Source: Cardiocondyla obscurior
Lineage: Eukaryota; Arthropoda; Insecta; Hymenoptera; Formicidae
DNA length: 64,000 bases
Direction: 5' to 3'
NCBI RefSeq assembly: GCF_019399895.1
Contig: NC_091881.1
Coordinates: 1,428,501-1,492,500 of the forward strand
Each line of letters starts with the position of its first letter. The stretch's first letter is position 1. This document shows, piece after piece, positions 50,401-63,877 of the stretch. A program made the position numbers and the translations under genes. Under the pieces are notes generated by a model. That model did not search any database, was not told the origin of the DNA, and saw only the letters and a list, made by a program, of their open reading frames with translations.

Positions 50401-53300
50401 TATTTCTTTTTTAATTAATATAATTGAACAAACGTGAACGAATTGATGGATAGTAAGACTAAGCGTAATAATCATTTATTGCGTGCACTTTTGAAATACT
50501 CTACGGATCACTTTGGTTAATGGCAGACTTGCGTTTACCTCACTAATCTTATTACGTAAGTAAAATATTTACAGACTTGTAACTTTCACGGATCGTGCGT
50601 AATACGCCGAGACAGTACGGTTTACGATAATGGCAACGTAACATTCATTAGTTAGCACGTCTGGTTGCCGAAGTTAATCTGCGACCGTAAGATAATTGAG
50701 AGAGAAGCTTGTTGTGAACGTAGTTGCTGAAAGAGAGAACGAGAAGAAGGAGAACAGAGAGAATTATATTTTATTTAAGAACGATAAGATCAATGATACT
50801 GGAATCGTGTTAGAATCGCGCTTCTCCCAGCTACTCCACAAAGAGAATCGAATCACTTGCCTGTCAAGTGTCGTTAGGATGAAATTACAGCAATAATTTT
50901 GATAACAGGGTGTGAAATCATCGAATATTGAAAGGTCTACTTGGCAAAAGTACTTAGAATTATTCAGAAATACATTTATGCAATTCTTATTCCACATTGC
51001 GAAATTAATATGGTAAAGCGAAATTATCACTTATTTATTAGGTGTAAGCCTATTGTGAGAAAAATTAATAGTATTATCATTGAAAACATTTTTACTTGGC
51101 TTTACATACTTTTATATCTTGCAATAATATTTTTTATGTAAGTATATTGATTTAAACGTTAATTAATGTAATTGTCATTTTATCGGAACATTATCGAATT
51201 AATGACATAATTTACAGTTGTATCTCTACTGCGTAATTTGTGTTGCCTAATTACTAACAGGTGTAATGATAAAGCGCAAGTAATATTCATATAATCGACA
51301 CCTGTATATGTATACCGTACATAACTCACGCGGTAGGGGGTAATAACTTCATCGCAGGCGATTTGCGGAATACTCTGATAAAGCCTATTATGGAAGATAA
51401 TTAGACGCTAAATTTTTAATTTGCAAAACAAGATTGCCAACAAGATTAAGCAGAGAATAATCTAATATTAAATAAATAACGAATTTTCTATCCCTTTTAT
51501 TGGATCTGCTTGAGCGGCACCGTGACGCGTAGCTAAACCCGAACCGAAATTTGAACAGAAATTATTAAAAGGTATTTAAAAATAAAGAATCGGATGGGGA
51601 TTAATGTATCAATGTAAATTATAATTTCGTGTGTACTTTATAGTACAGCCTCGCGTATTTATCTTCGAAAAGCTTTGTAAGCCATAACGATTTCCGATAG
51701 CGAACCTGGCATAGGTGTGACATGAATGCCGTTCAAGTTTTATTCGTTGCGCCGATGTATCTCGGGTTTGGTTGAAATGTGACTAGAATTACATGTCACA
51801 ATTTTTGCAACAATGTCGGCGATTCTATTTCCGAGACGGGAAAGGAAATCTCTTTAGTAATACGCACGCCACGACAAGAATAACAGTTTTACAATATTCT
51901 ATCCTGTACAGCTTTCTTTGATAATATCATGAAAAAGTTAGTAAAATCTATTTTACAATTAATCTAATCTTTATTTATAAATTATTAATTTTAAAAAGTT
52001 AAATAATCCTGATTGTTTGAAACATTTTATTTAATTAAAATCTATTCGAAATTATTTAACAACAGATGTTTACGCGTTTTTCCAACTTTGGAATTTATAT
52101 TCTAGTAACTATTTCTTGTTTTGCAAATTACAAATAATTTTATAACAGATTTATAAAAATTTATTTACTTTCGTGTATGAAAACTGATATTGTATTTGTT
52201 ACGAGATTCGAGTACAAAATAGTCAAAGAAGCAAAAGAGAATACAGTTTTGATATGTATTTGGCGAATCTGACTTATTGATTAGTCCTTGAGTAAGCGAG
52301 GTGTTTTAATTATTACAAGTAACGAATATCCGCCTTGATCCACCAAATGTTGTGTATGCACATCCCACGTAAAATGACTGAACTAATTGGATAATATTTG
52401 CCAGTATAAAGGGAGCATTTAATATTATCGTTTATGATCTAGTTCAGAAATAGCCGATTATCCTAATTATCTCTTCCGCTATTGATTTCCATAATAGTTA
52501 TATATGTGTCACAATGTGAAAATTAATTTCTGATGTGAGATATTAGTGATTTTCGCATTTGAGAATGAATATATGATGACAGATCGATGTGTTCGTAAAG
52601 GGTAGAAAGAAATAAAAACCAAGAACACTCGGTGGCTGCCGTAATGGTTGGTCACACTTTACGATAATTAGAAATCGATACGCCATTATGTTTCTCTTTA
52701 TCGCGAGTGTCGAGGGAATAAGAAATAAGTCGTGCGTATAGAAATATTACCACTTTTAAAACAGTTCCATTATCGGGAATATGCAATTAAAAAATAAGAA
52801 ACGTGAAATTATCCCGCATGTTATCTTTATTTCTTTTCGTGTAGTTAAAACAAATTTTCTAAATAGCGGAAAAAGAATCTTTCTTTCGAAACGAAGAACG
52901 TGACCGACGTCAATATATCACGTGTGGAAAAGCGCACTTAAAAAGGGCTTGTAAAATCAATCTTGCGAGATGTAAAAGAGCAATTTCTAACATGCCAATT
53001 TTTCTTCAAGTCGTTCGTGGAAAGATGATGGTAAATTCGAAATAGTTTCACATGTAATAAATACCAAAAAGTTTTTTTTTTTTTTATTTTCACAGAGTAG
53101 AGTGTCACAAAGTACGAAAAGATTTTTTTAATCAACCAGATACGATCAACTTTTCTTGTCTTTAACTCAATATTGTTTTACAACGTGCTTTTGACGCGCG
53201 CAAAGAACTTGTCTAAAATCATTTCGTTGTTCCTGTGTCAGGTTAGAACGTAATAAACCCGCGGAATTGTCTCAACTGACGTGGATTTCATCCACGTGCA

Positions 53301-53324
53301 GCATCAGCATCAGCATCAGCATCA
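53301..53324. repeat. GCATCA microsatellite, four units
   Basis: Four perfect copies of GCATCA follow directly after a small hairpin (CGTGGATTTCATCCACG, from about 53280). Confidence 0.9.
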
Positions 53325-54331
53325 CGTAGCGCACTATGCGGGTATGGTAGCTGCCATCTAACGCAGCAAAGCCGACGTAGTTAGGGTACGATACGTGTCG
53401 CGAGAGATATCAACGTAATTAAGGAGAAATGATCGTGCTTGTAACGGCAGAGATTCGTAGACGTTAATCCCGTAAAGACTTAATCGGAGTTAAGACCGAA
53501 TTTTAAGACACGAGCGTTACTTGCAAGAAAGTTGCGAGGAGCACTCTGAAAAATTCTCAAGTCCCGCCGAGCAATTAATTCTGGTGAAGTCTTGGCGTGG
53601 TAAACTCGTATCGATCGCGAGCGTAACAATTCCGATGATGAGCGCCGTCGAAACTCGAGGAAAATTACACGCCGCATAACAGTATGCATTAAGGCTAATC
53701 GTTAGAACAGACTTTACACGCGAACTAAACTCACAACGGATTTTGCCTATCACTTTAACGGCATTATTTTAGCACTTTAGAAATCGATATTTTAACATAA
53801 GCGCAATAAAGCGTGCAAAAATCACTAATGCTCAATTTTTTACATTAAATATTGTAGTACATTAATCCGACACACGAGTAATAATTTTCTTAAAGTAAAA
53901 TACACTTGAAAAGGCAAATACGTTCTGCATCTATATAAATTCGTGAGCTTTCAATAATATCAGACATATTTCTAAAATTTTCATCAGGGAAAATTTAATT
54001 CAGGAAATATATAGTAATAAATCAACGCGGGGAAGGGATAGGACGCGGTTGATGAACGTACATTTTTGATGTGACAATGATGAATCTGAATCTGCTTCGA
54101 TATAACAAGCTGCAACGGCAAAGCGTACAAAATTTTTCCAAACGGACAGAAAAATGTCCGCTCTAAATGATGAATTATTAGAAGTGCGGGTCTATGCAAA
54201 GAGAAAATTAATATCGCACGTCGCTGTTTGATGCAAGGCATCGTAACGGTCGTTATGTCGATGGAACTTTGTAAACCTGCGAACAAAAGCTCGCGTTGAA
54301 TAACCAAGCCAGTTTAAATCTCAAGGGAACG

Positions 54332-54363
54332 GCCGTGCCTTACGCCATTAAAGGCGTAAAAGG
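54332..54363. repeat. Short perfect-stem hairpin
   Basis: GTGCCTTACGCC pairs with GGCGTAAAAGGCAC across ATTAAA, leaving a two-base bulge. It sits in ordinary sequence with no following T-run that would suggest a defined transcript end. Confidence 0.6.
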
Positions 54364-57300
54364 CACTATAAAATAGTACCAAAATTCTATGCAGCTGGTA
54401 TACTCCTATATTTACGCCTCGCTCCGTAGTCCTTCGACTTGCGGTGGTCACGTAACTAAATCCTCCCAGATGAATAGAATTAGTTACTCGATTATATTCT
54501 TGGATATAATTAATTTATTTATGCTTTGCTCCCGTGACTCATAAGCAAGATGCAACTTCCTCCAGAGAGTATGGTAATTGATTCTATACGCAGTTTAGCA
54601 AAATAATCTGCCTTGAATAAGTCAGCGAATTTTTTAGCGCTCTTTAATAGAAAAATTAAAATCAAAATGCATAAAAGCTGATCGTTCGTATATTAAATAT
54701 CATATTATTGCCTCGAGAGTAATAAGTGGTCAGATAACTTTTTAATCTCTTTCACCTTTGATATAACTCGTACAAAGAGTCATCGTCAATTTGTAAAATC
54801 ACTGCCATCTATCAAGTTTTACTTATAATATTAATACGAGCTAACGAATTTTTTAAATTCGTCACATATTCTCTGACGTAGATTAAAGATTGTCCCGCTG
54901 GCTAACGAGTCGATGAAATTGTAAAACGACTGGATGCATACACTTTTTTTTCCCGCCCGCGCCCTGTTAAATATTTAAGCAAACGTCGCTCGTTGACGTT
55001 CACACGGGTTGTACGTAGCGACTGACAAGTCCTTTCTCGCGCTACGCAAATTGAACCCCGAGGGTGTCGTCAAGGCGAAAATTGGAGAGCGCGAAAACGA
55101 AGATGGTTCTTCATCTCGGAAAGACACGCTTAGGCGAGGCCGACAGTAATTTCTCTGACTTTATTATTGCAGTAGAAACAAAATAGCAGAGCGCCGTAGC
55201 GCGAGAATGATTAACCCGTCATCACACTGGCTATTTCTGTGTTTATGTAGAATGAGCTGCTTCTATCGTTTAACGTCGAATGAGCACGTCGCTCTCGTGA
55301 ATAACGTTTCTCGAATTGTCGACAGTCTGATTTCTTCTACGATGCACTGTAGGATTGTCGGGCTCTCCCGTGCGATCACGTATTCCGGGCACGTGTTATA
55401 AACGTTGCACGTTAAGGCAACCCGATCTTTCAGAGACGAGATCGCGTTATAGTATAATATGTGTAATTTATCTGGGCACGCGGGTGCACTGTTACCTTGA
55501 GATGTCGGAATAAAAATGTAATTACGTAAAAATTTTAACACGTTTTTGTACTTGTTTTTATCGCGTATTGAATATCTTCTTTTTATACATTTTTCTACCG
55601 TTCTGCATATGCACGAAAAAAACAGAATACAATTTGCTAAATATGAAATTGCGCACGTTGCAATTATTGTTAAAAACATATGACGTAATATTTCTTTTGC
55701 AGTTTAACAAAAAGAAATATCTTCATTATTCGATAAATTAGTTCTATTTTAAACGTGTCGCAATTATACATTATTCAGAATTAATTATACACACATTCCT
55801 GGAATAATTCAGTGCAATTACTTCTTCCAATAATCAATGATGAACTCCGGTATGATCAGCTAATGAAAAACATTTCTCGAATAAATTCTAAGACTCTTTG
55901 GAGAACAGGCGAAGCGACGTGTCGGCGAGTACGATACAGAAATGCAATTTTGAAACGTTTTATGTAAATCGCAAACGAGAAATTGAGTCACACGCGACCG
56001 TCACGCGTCTGGCGCGCAGAACCGTCCGGAACTTTTTAATTAACGCTATACAGCGACATTATTTATCGCGTCGGATCCAAGAGGATCCCTACGGTTTTAT
56101 CACATTACACACATACGCGCGGAGTTAACACGGCGCATGCGTCTCGGTCAAATGAGAATTCACTTCCGCCTCATTTATCTGAATAATAGAACATGCGCGA
56201 TGTGAGTTACGTCCCGCCTGTTATAATTGCGGCGCAAACATTGTGTCTTCCACGGTGCGCCAATAGCGCTGTTTATAATTCGGCCGCCGCGATATTGATC
56301 GATATTATGTTGACGCGCGCCTTTTTGTTTTCGAAGCATTTTCATTATACAATTACGGTACTACGGCTTACAGCGATCGATAGGGAGGAAAAAAGAGATA
56401 ACGAAAAAAAAAGAAGGAATTTATTTTTAATGTATAATCTTAAGTGTAAACTGTTTGATAAATTTTAAAAATAGAGTATTAAGTTAGGAAATTAAATCGA
56501 TCGTTTTCAACATCAATTCTTTCGCAAGGAACTGCGAAATAAATATCGGGTTACGCACTGATATTGCGAGATTGCTTGTTGTCTGGTCAACCGCGAAATG
56601 TATCATGCACGGGTCTCGGGTTGGTTTCATTTTCAGATTAGTTTTAAAATGCTTCTGTATGCGGAAGATAGACAAAGTGTGGCCGAGTGGGCGGGGAAAA
56701 GAGAGGAAAATAGATAAAGGCGGAGAGATCGCGCGGTTGAGCGCGAAACCCGGAGAAGAAAAAGAGTAAACTGCGAGACCGCCGCGACTGCAACTGCGGC
56801 AGCAGTCGTGATTCGTCGACGAAATAACGTAATTTCGTTTCGCGGATTAAAAAACATTCGTGCTTTTTCATACGCCGCTATCTACGAGCGACAATAAACG
56901 ATGAAATATGTAGCCCAGCATGTGGTTCTTTAAAAATCCGGTTCGTACTATGCTAAATTATCCAAGCGAGGATCGTGCTTGCCGAGCGCGCAACAACCAG
57001 TCGCATGCAAGATCGATATAAGTTGTTTTTTTTTTTTTTTTTTCCAAGCAGTTTTGTGAACCGTTACGCGAGCCGTAAAAGATCCTTTTTTATGAGACTG
57101 ATTGATGGTCTAGGGCGATTTATGAGCAATTGCTCGGTACATTTTAATATTTCAAAAATGTTTCTTGCATGTTAAGAATCGGGTTATATCGGCACTCAAC
57201 TGTACCTTTCTTAATTCTTAATAATGCAAAAACATTATAAATGTAAAAAAAAAATTATGCAAAAGATATTTTAAATTTATTATACATATTGTACATATAT

Positions 57301-58485
57301 TATACATTTTTGATCACAAATTTATTACGCAATGTATTTAAAAAAAAAACTTTTATTTTTCTCTTTTATGGGAATTTTTTAAATTAGAAAATTGAATTAA
57401 ATAATTACTTTGCATATGGTATAAACTTAAGGGAATAATTTATATGCATGTTTTAAAGTTTTATATTATTCAATTTCTATTTTACTTGTCAGTTCTATTG
57501 ATCCGTGTGTTTGTGCAGGTACCACGTTTGAATTTGTGACACGTAAAAAGTTAGAACACATTTGTATTCAGACATAAAAACAGATATTCAATTGCGTAGT
57601 GTATCTAAAAAAAAAAAAAAAAGTAACAGTGCACGAGACTCTTATACACATATTCTTTTTCTCTTTTATTTATTCGCGTCTACAGAAATATCGCAATATT
57701 GCAGAAATGTCCAGTTTTGTCGTTAAAAAATTGCCGCAAAGATAAAAATTTGAGAACAAACACAGGAAGTCACTTTAATAGAAATTGTCAGAAGAATGCT
57801 TCAATTTAGATTTTTATAAATTTAATATGTACAGAGGAAAATAGGATAATCAATGTTACCATTATAAAAGTACATACAGTATCCTGTATTCTGTCGATAA
57901 AGATAGTTATTCGAGATTACATGATCAGACGACATACTTCGAACAGGTCGTTACTCATCTCTTTATGCACGAATATTATCTATTCCCTTTTGTAGAAGAA
58001 CCAATTAAAATATCTCGCTAAATTAAGAGAGATGAAAGTATCTCAAAGAACAAATACATTATTCGGAAAAAAGCTACAGCGACTCCTTTCTTTAAGGACA
58101 AAGGTAAAGCTCCCGCCGCGCGACGCTGCATATTCAAACATTATTACGGAACGTCGTTTATTATCTGGTGCTTATTTACTCTTAAAATTTTTTAAAGTAT
58201 AATGAATACGTATATATCTTTTTTCCCGCAATTTATTCCTACTCTGCGTTTTAATGTGCCCGAGTGGAAATTTATCTAGCTAATCTAATTATGCAGCTGG
58301 TGGTTAGATCGCGCAGATTAAATATATTTCTTAATCGGTGACTGTCGTCAAAAAGTGAAGTTGTCATTTAAAAAAATAAAACAAAATCTGTCTAGTATTG
58401 GTCGTCTAGTCACTGTCCAGCGCGGACCATATTTGTAAATACAAGATATCTAGACGTTTTTTTACCGCTTATTTACTGTTGTGGG

Positions 58486-58694
58486 TTGACCTTACGCAAC
58501 TCTCGCTCGACTGCCGAAATCGCCGGGCAAACCGGTTCTTGCCGTCTGCTGTCCGCGCGTCCTCCACCTTGCTAACTTGAAATGCGAGAACCTGCCGACC
58601 AGATGTAAACACACGCATGTACTCATACTACCGCGGCGAGAACTGGTTTGCCTGGCGAATTCGGTAGTCGAGCACGTGTTAGAAGATAGGTCGG
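58486..58694. mobile_element. Inverted-repeat element or long hairpin, about 209 bp
   Basis: The strongest pairing is between 58505-58544 and 58634-58673 (GCTCGACTGCCGAAATCGCC with GGCGAATTCGGTAGTCGAGC, then GGGCAAACCGGTTCTTGCCG with CGGCGAGAACTGGTTTGCCT). Weaker pairing extends outward to TTGACCTTA / CCGACCTAT. The interior is CpG-rich, unlike its flanks. No target-site duplication is evident, so element class is unknown; no related copy was found in the window. Confidence 0.7.
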
Positions 58695-61669
58695 AACGCG
58701 CAGTAGACTCGTACGCGACGAAAAACGTGATGAACCACGAATTTGCTAGGTAATTATTAGGTAACAGTAAGAATCAATTTCCACTTGGATGTGGAAATAT
58801 ATCGGTGCAACGACGGTACCGACATACGCGAATTAACGAAAACACATTCATAAGATTATAAATTAGATTAATAAATCGTAAACGCGTGTGTACACGCAGG
58901 CACATATTTTAGCTTCCTGGAACACTTTATGAAATTTACTGCAATATTAACACAGTCGTATTTATGTCGGCACTTGTAGATAGAACGTCATAGTAATTTA
59001 AGTTACCACATCTTGGATCTATGTTAATCCGCCTTTACACCGTCGAATCGTACTAAGACCGTATACATCGCGCACTGTGTCCTAATTAGTCTTAAATTGA
59101 CTGTCGTGGCACCGTCGTGTATATATATCCTATGCTAATCTAGAATTAATGTGCCTGCTTAATGGGCTCTCTCTAGATCCGTTTTGAACAAATATTATCT
59201 CTAAATATCTCATCATAGCCACGTTTCTGTAAACGTGAATTGACTAAATGAAAAAAATAAGAACCATACTATTAAATTAATTAAAATGACTTGTGTATTA
59301 ATTGTGCACAGATAATTATGTAGTAAATATAATTAAATAAATTTTAATTAATTGTTAATAATATACTACGTGCATTAAATAATCACGTTAGATTTAATAA
59401 TATATATAGCTTGTGCAGCGGCACGTATCTTCGTGTCAATCAATTTAATTTTTGAAATATTATTTACGCGAACAAATCGCGTGTATTAAGCTTTCAACCC
59501 AATCAGTGATTGGCAATTACTCTACATAAAAAAAAGTAGAAGTAATATTTTGTTTTGTTATTAATGAATAAAGTTAAATCTGCCTGGTGGCAGATCAATA
59601 CGCGGCAGTTTACGTCGCTCCAAGAAAGTGCAGGACAATCGAAACTTTGTTCGAACAGTTTCGCAACTTTCGATGCTTTGATATCTATGAGCAATATGTC
59701 TCCTCGTGAACTAAAACCGATTCGATTCTACGCGACCCATTGTCTTAGAGAGTTTTGTCAGAGTTTTCCCATTTTACGAGCATCTCTTGAAAGAAAATAG
59801 CAGCTGTTGCAATTTGAAATATGCAATTTATAACATTTGTATTACGGCTTATATTACAACGTGTAATACCGCCACCACGCCGTAAATACGTATTTTAATA
59901 AAAATTTTTAACAAATACGCGATATGTGTATAGAATATATAGAATATATTAATGCAGAAAGAAAAAAGAAAAAGAAAGAAGAAAAGAGAAAAGACGTAGA
60001 GAAGCCGTATAATGTGATGTAACAAAAGACGTGTTTCCCGCGTAAGTTCCTTTCAGTAATTCGATCTTGGCGTTGTTCACGGAGCACGCTGTTCATCCAT
60101 TAATTTCGCCACGTATATTCCGTGGGACTGCAACTCTGCGAAATATATTTCACGTCAGTTCGCATATACACTTGGGACGGTCATAGCGGATTCAGAGAGT
60201 TGCAACTCCAACGGGTTTACGCGGACAAATGCAATTGTAATAAAATCTCCGCGACCGCTGGCCGACAGTGTGATGAACTCGCCCTCGATTATTGTTTCTA
60301 GAATTTCATTCATTACGTATGACAATACTGTCCACCAATTCGCGATATCAAAGTACGTGTATTCGATGTTCCACTGCAATTCCTCCCTTCGATTAACGTT
60401 AGTTAATTAACATGGCGTTTAACGTGAAATCACGTTACGCGCTTTGAATGCACGAGATCTGTACACGGTGTAGTTTGTAAATGGACACAAATTCAGAAAC
60501 GGATGATTTATCGTGCTTACTTGCGAGCATGGCGCACAACATTTTGTAAAACAAAAATCCCTGAAAAAGAACAGATGACGTATAGACGAACAATTTTTTT
60601 TTATAATTATAAAAATTCCATGTAAAACAAAAGAATTGCGAGCCGAACGCTGTTCGATTTTGCGTAGAATTTCCAATCGTGAAAGAGTTTGGCGAGAATC
60701 TTTTTTTTCTTTTTTTATTGTTTTCGTGCCCGGCGCTGGAAATAAAAAAAGCATCTCGGTGCTTCATACGCGAAATTAAATTTTTTCTAAAGCAACACGT
60801 AGATAACGAAGAATTCCAGCAGTAGTTGCGTATTTACGTTTATAAATCTTTCGCGTAAACAGCGATTGCAACACGATTTTATATGCACGCATTGCGCTTT
60901 CATTATACTTTTAATATTCTTGTTCTTATTGTAATTCAAAAATATTCATAAAATTCCGCTTGTAACTTTTGCGATTCAACCAACATTACTTTCACGGCGC
61001 AACTAGTTGGAGTTTACTTGTTGTCCATCTGCATCTAATTAAAATTGTCATCAAAAACAAGTGCAATTTAAAAGAACTACGTTATACGGCCGGAAAAAGT
61101 GAACAAAATAATGCCTTATTCTGAGATTATTATTAACTAAAATTAAATTAAATTAAACTAAATAAACACTATTAATCTAAATGCTCAGTAAATTTTTTTT
61201 TATTATTGTTAGAACAAATTAGTTATCTAAAATTTTTTGCAAACAATCCGTTATTAATATTTACGAAGAAATTTTTGTATGTATACTTATACTACATTTT
61301 TTTTACAATTTTATTTTGTTTCTCCAACTCTTGGACCATGAAAGTGCACTCGTCTACCGATAGAGAAATAGATGTACAAAATGCCATTTTAGACCGTTCC
61401 CAGAAGATTTAATTTTCTAGTTCGACGGATCGATATCTCTGTATTCTTTTATTTTACTAGTCTTTTAAATCGTATTTTGAGGATCGAGTAACAGAGAGGA
61501 AAAAGACACGTACGTATATGAATAATAGGAAGCTTATTCCTCTTTGTGCTCTTGTGCAGTTTGAATTATCTCGAATACTGAACAAACTGTTGGAAATGTA
61601 CGTAATCTGAGGTACAAATTATTCCTTCCCATTTATTTATTTTACTGAGATGTGTATTTAAACCAACTA

Positions 61670-61739
<70 letters not shown>

Positions 61740-62345
61740 CATTACGACTAATTATCATATTTTGCAAACGCGTATATCATCGCAAATAAAATTTACAAGT
61801 TGCAGAAGCCGCACCCTTTGTCACGCATTACAACCGTAATTCCTTCATTATGTGTAAAACGTGCGGAAATATACGTTTGTGTGCTACTTTTCTTAAATTA
61901 GATGAAATAATTATGCAAAATGGAAATTGTCTGTTTAAAAGTATTTTAAATTTCTTTATAACATATTTGCAATAGTTTCGTTAATTATCGTTCTAATAGA
62001 CTTGTAAGACACAAAAAGAAAAAGAGAATTAGCATAGGTCGGTGCAATCGATTGCAATTAATAATAATAATGCCCCTATATATAATTTACAATATTGAAA
62101 ATGAGAAATTCTAATCATATGTATAGATCTAATTACGTTATTCCGTAATCCACTGGGAAACTATATTTTAAGTGGTTTATATATTATCGTATTTCAATCC
62201 AAATCCATTATAATCGATGTGTGAACTAGTTTCCGAATATTCATAATTCTTTCCGCATATGTAAAACAAAAATGCAACAATGCCTATCCCGTACAAATTT
62301 GCTATAGCATATTATTTTGTTTTACGTGGCGAAATATTTACTCAC
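58695..62345. other. Stretch without recognised gene
   Basis: AT-rich with a few CpG-rich patches (60.0-60.4 kb). Frames of 60-111 codons on the minus strand (60.15-60.77 kb) are not supported by splice signals or family resemblance. If the exon at 62346-62414 belongs to a minus-strand gene, its next exon should lie here or further left; I could not find it. Confidence 0.4.
61672..61735. repeat. (TA)n microsatellite, about 32 repeats
   Basis: An uninterrupted TA run, ending in ATACATACATTACG. Likely polymorphic in length. Confidence 0.97.
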
Positions 62346-62414
62346 CGGATGTTGTTGCGGGCGTTTCTCATTTAATGGAATTTTGCCAGTTGAAGCTTAC
62401 ATTCTGGTACGTAC
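62346..62414 (-). other. Isolated exon-like block, possibly a 5' exon with a start codon
   Basis: Read on the minus strand there is a strong acceptor (TTTTTTTTCATTGCAG), 69 nt, and a strong donor (CATCCG then GTGAGTAAAT). All three frames entering from the left contain stops, so it cannot be an internal coding exon. It does contain ATG near its 3' end, followed by eight sense codons and two bases (MRNARNNI and CG) to the donor. That is the layout of an exon that carries leader sequence and the first codons. No partner exon was found and the gene cannot be named. Confidence 0.4.
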
Positions 62415-62795
62415 CTGCAATGAAAAAAAATTGCACAAATGAAACTAACAAATGTACAATACAATAATACGACACGCATCATTTAGATGTGTCAGTTCAA
62501 TAGTTGATACAAAAAAAAATACAGTGCGACTGCAAATTGTGTGTCAGGAATTATAAAATTTTTAGAGGTAAAAATTATTCAGACTATTTATGTCGTACGA
62601 TATTTTTACGCAATTACCTATAATTGCCAAGTATCTCATAAAATAATTTTTAATTATTTCCAATTTATGTCTATTTTATTTAAACTAGATATCGTAAGGC
62701 GCGTACTTTGGCGGCGCGCTTTACTTACTCTTGCTTCTTCTACGTTAAAGACATAACTGTTTTATATTTAATTATTTCAGCAACAAAATAATAGA

Positions 62796-63036
62796 TGTAC
62801 ACTGAAAGGCAAATGTAACGTGATTTCTCTCTTTACATCCCCTCCCTCGGCCGCCGATGAGGTAGTGGGAGTAGTGGTAGTAGTAGTAGAGCGCGCTCCC
62901 CTCATTCCCTTACGACCGGCGCTCCGAGGCATATGTACGCGCTCTCCTCGTGTGAGATTCGACGCACACCACGGTAAGATCACGTAGGTTAGCCACCGTT
63001 GTCGAAGTAAGTGCCGTATCTGCCTTTCAGTGTACA
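62796..63036. mobile_element. MITE with 16-bp perfect terminal inverted repeats, TA-bounded
   Basis: The left end TGTACACTGAAAGGCA (62796-62811) and the right end TGCCTTTCAGTGTACA (63021-63036) are exact reverse complements. Taking the TA inside TGTACA as the target duplication gives termini CACTGAAAGGCA, the boundary style of Tc1/mariner-type MITEs. The interior of about 200 bp is CpG-rich with TAG/TAGTGG triplet repeats. The 86-codon frame across it is a chance frame. Confidence 0.75.
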
Positions 63037-63601
63037 TACATACGTATTATACATAATACTTTAAGCACCTTTCGTTCCTTTAACTGTAATTTAAGTATCA
63101 ATCATTACGGACACGACCAATATTCGATCTAATTGATAATGAAATGCCGCAACAAATCCATTCGTTACAGATTCACGATGTATTAAAATAATGTTCGATA
63201 TAATATTCGGTTGCCAAGTTATTTGATACCGGGTTAACCTGTTAGGAGAAAGATACGTAGTACGTAAAGTCGAGCGCGCGAGGTGTGTATACAAATCTCA
63301 CCTTGTGCGCGGTGGAAGCACATCGCATTCCTTAGTCGGATGAGTCGCATTACATACAGAGCGGAAGTTCGTACGCACGTGGTTCTAAAGTAACTATCTT
63401 TCTCTCCAATGTAATAATACACATTCGGACGTTAATATCACAGATACATAGACGTGATCGATGTTCACACGATCGCATTGTGCTCGATGATCGGCTACGC
63501 AGCTAGCATCGCGAACGGGTCTTTACACGCGTTATAAAATAATTGTATTTTATATATTCTTACTTGACTATTTTTTAACCAAAACTTATATTATGTTTCA
63601 G

Positions 63602-63877
63602 ATTCAGAGGAGAAGCCAAACGTGTTCTCGCTGCCGTTGCTTAGTGAACGAACTGTAGCCGATTTGTCTGAAACGTTCGTCGCGGATACCGTATACAAGT
63701 AATCCGGTGTTCGAATTTTATTATATATATTTTTAAAACGGGAATGCCGTCGGAGTCGCGCGAATAATTTTTATTAACAATCCGCGAGTGTCGCGAGTGA
63801 CCTGTGAAGATGTGATCTGAGTGCTGAGAGGAGGAGCAGGCCCGGGGGGCATCATACATCGGCGGAGCAACTCTTAG
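63602..63877 (+). ncRNA. Exon-A-like block, copy 4, at the window edge
   Basis: The block can be bounded by the acceptor TATATTATGTTTCAG and the donor CTTAG then GTGAGAG. At its 3' end it carries GCTGAGAGGAGGAGCAGGCC, then GGGGGGCATCATACATCGGC and GGAGCAACTCTTAG, the exon A signature. The upstream 200 nt do not resemble the other copies, so the true acceptor might lie further in (for example a shorter exon). An exon B, if present, would be expected about 300 bp on, beyond the end of the window. All frames contain stops. Confidence 0.4.

Larger units (their letters stand above)
44480..58485. other. Long stretch without recognised gene
   Basis: I found no coding exon I can defend in 14 kb. CpG-richer patches are at 44.7-45.2, 49.8-50.1, 53.2-53.7, 55.0-55.5, 55.9-56.3 and 56.6-56.9 kb; the remainder is AT-rich. 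The longest frame (138 codons, 55263-55679, minus) starts with a hydrophobic run but shows no family resemblance. A run of about 18 T lies at 57026-57043. The region may be intron of a large gene or intergenic. Confidence 0.4.

Noticed and set aside
55263..55679. 138-codon minus-strand frame with a hydrophobic start
   Set aside because: No signal-peptide cleavage context, no family resemblance, no flanking splice signals that would make a gene.
62777..63037. 86-codon minus-strand frame with a Thr run
   Set aside because: It coincides with the TA-bounded MITE, and the Thr run comes from the triplet repeat inside it.
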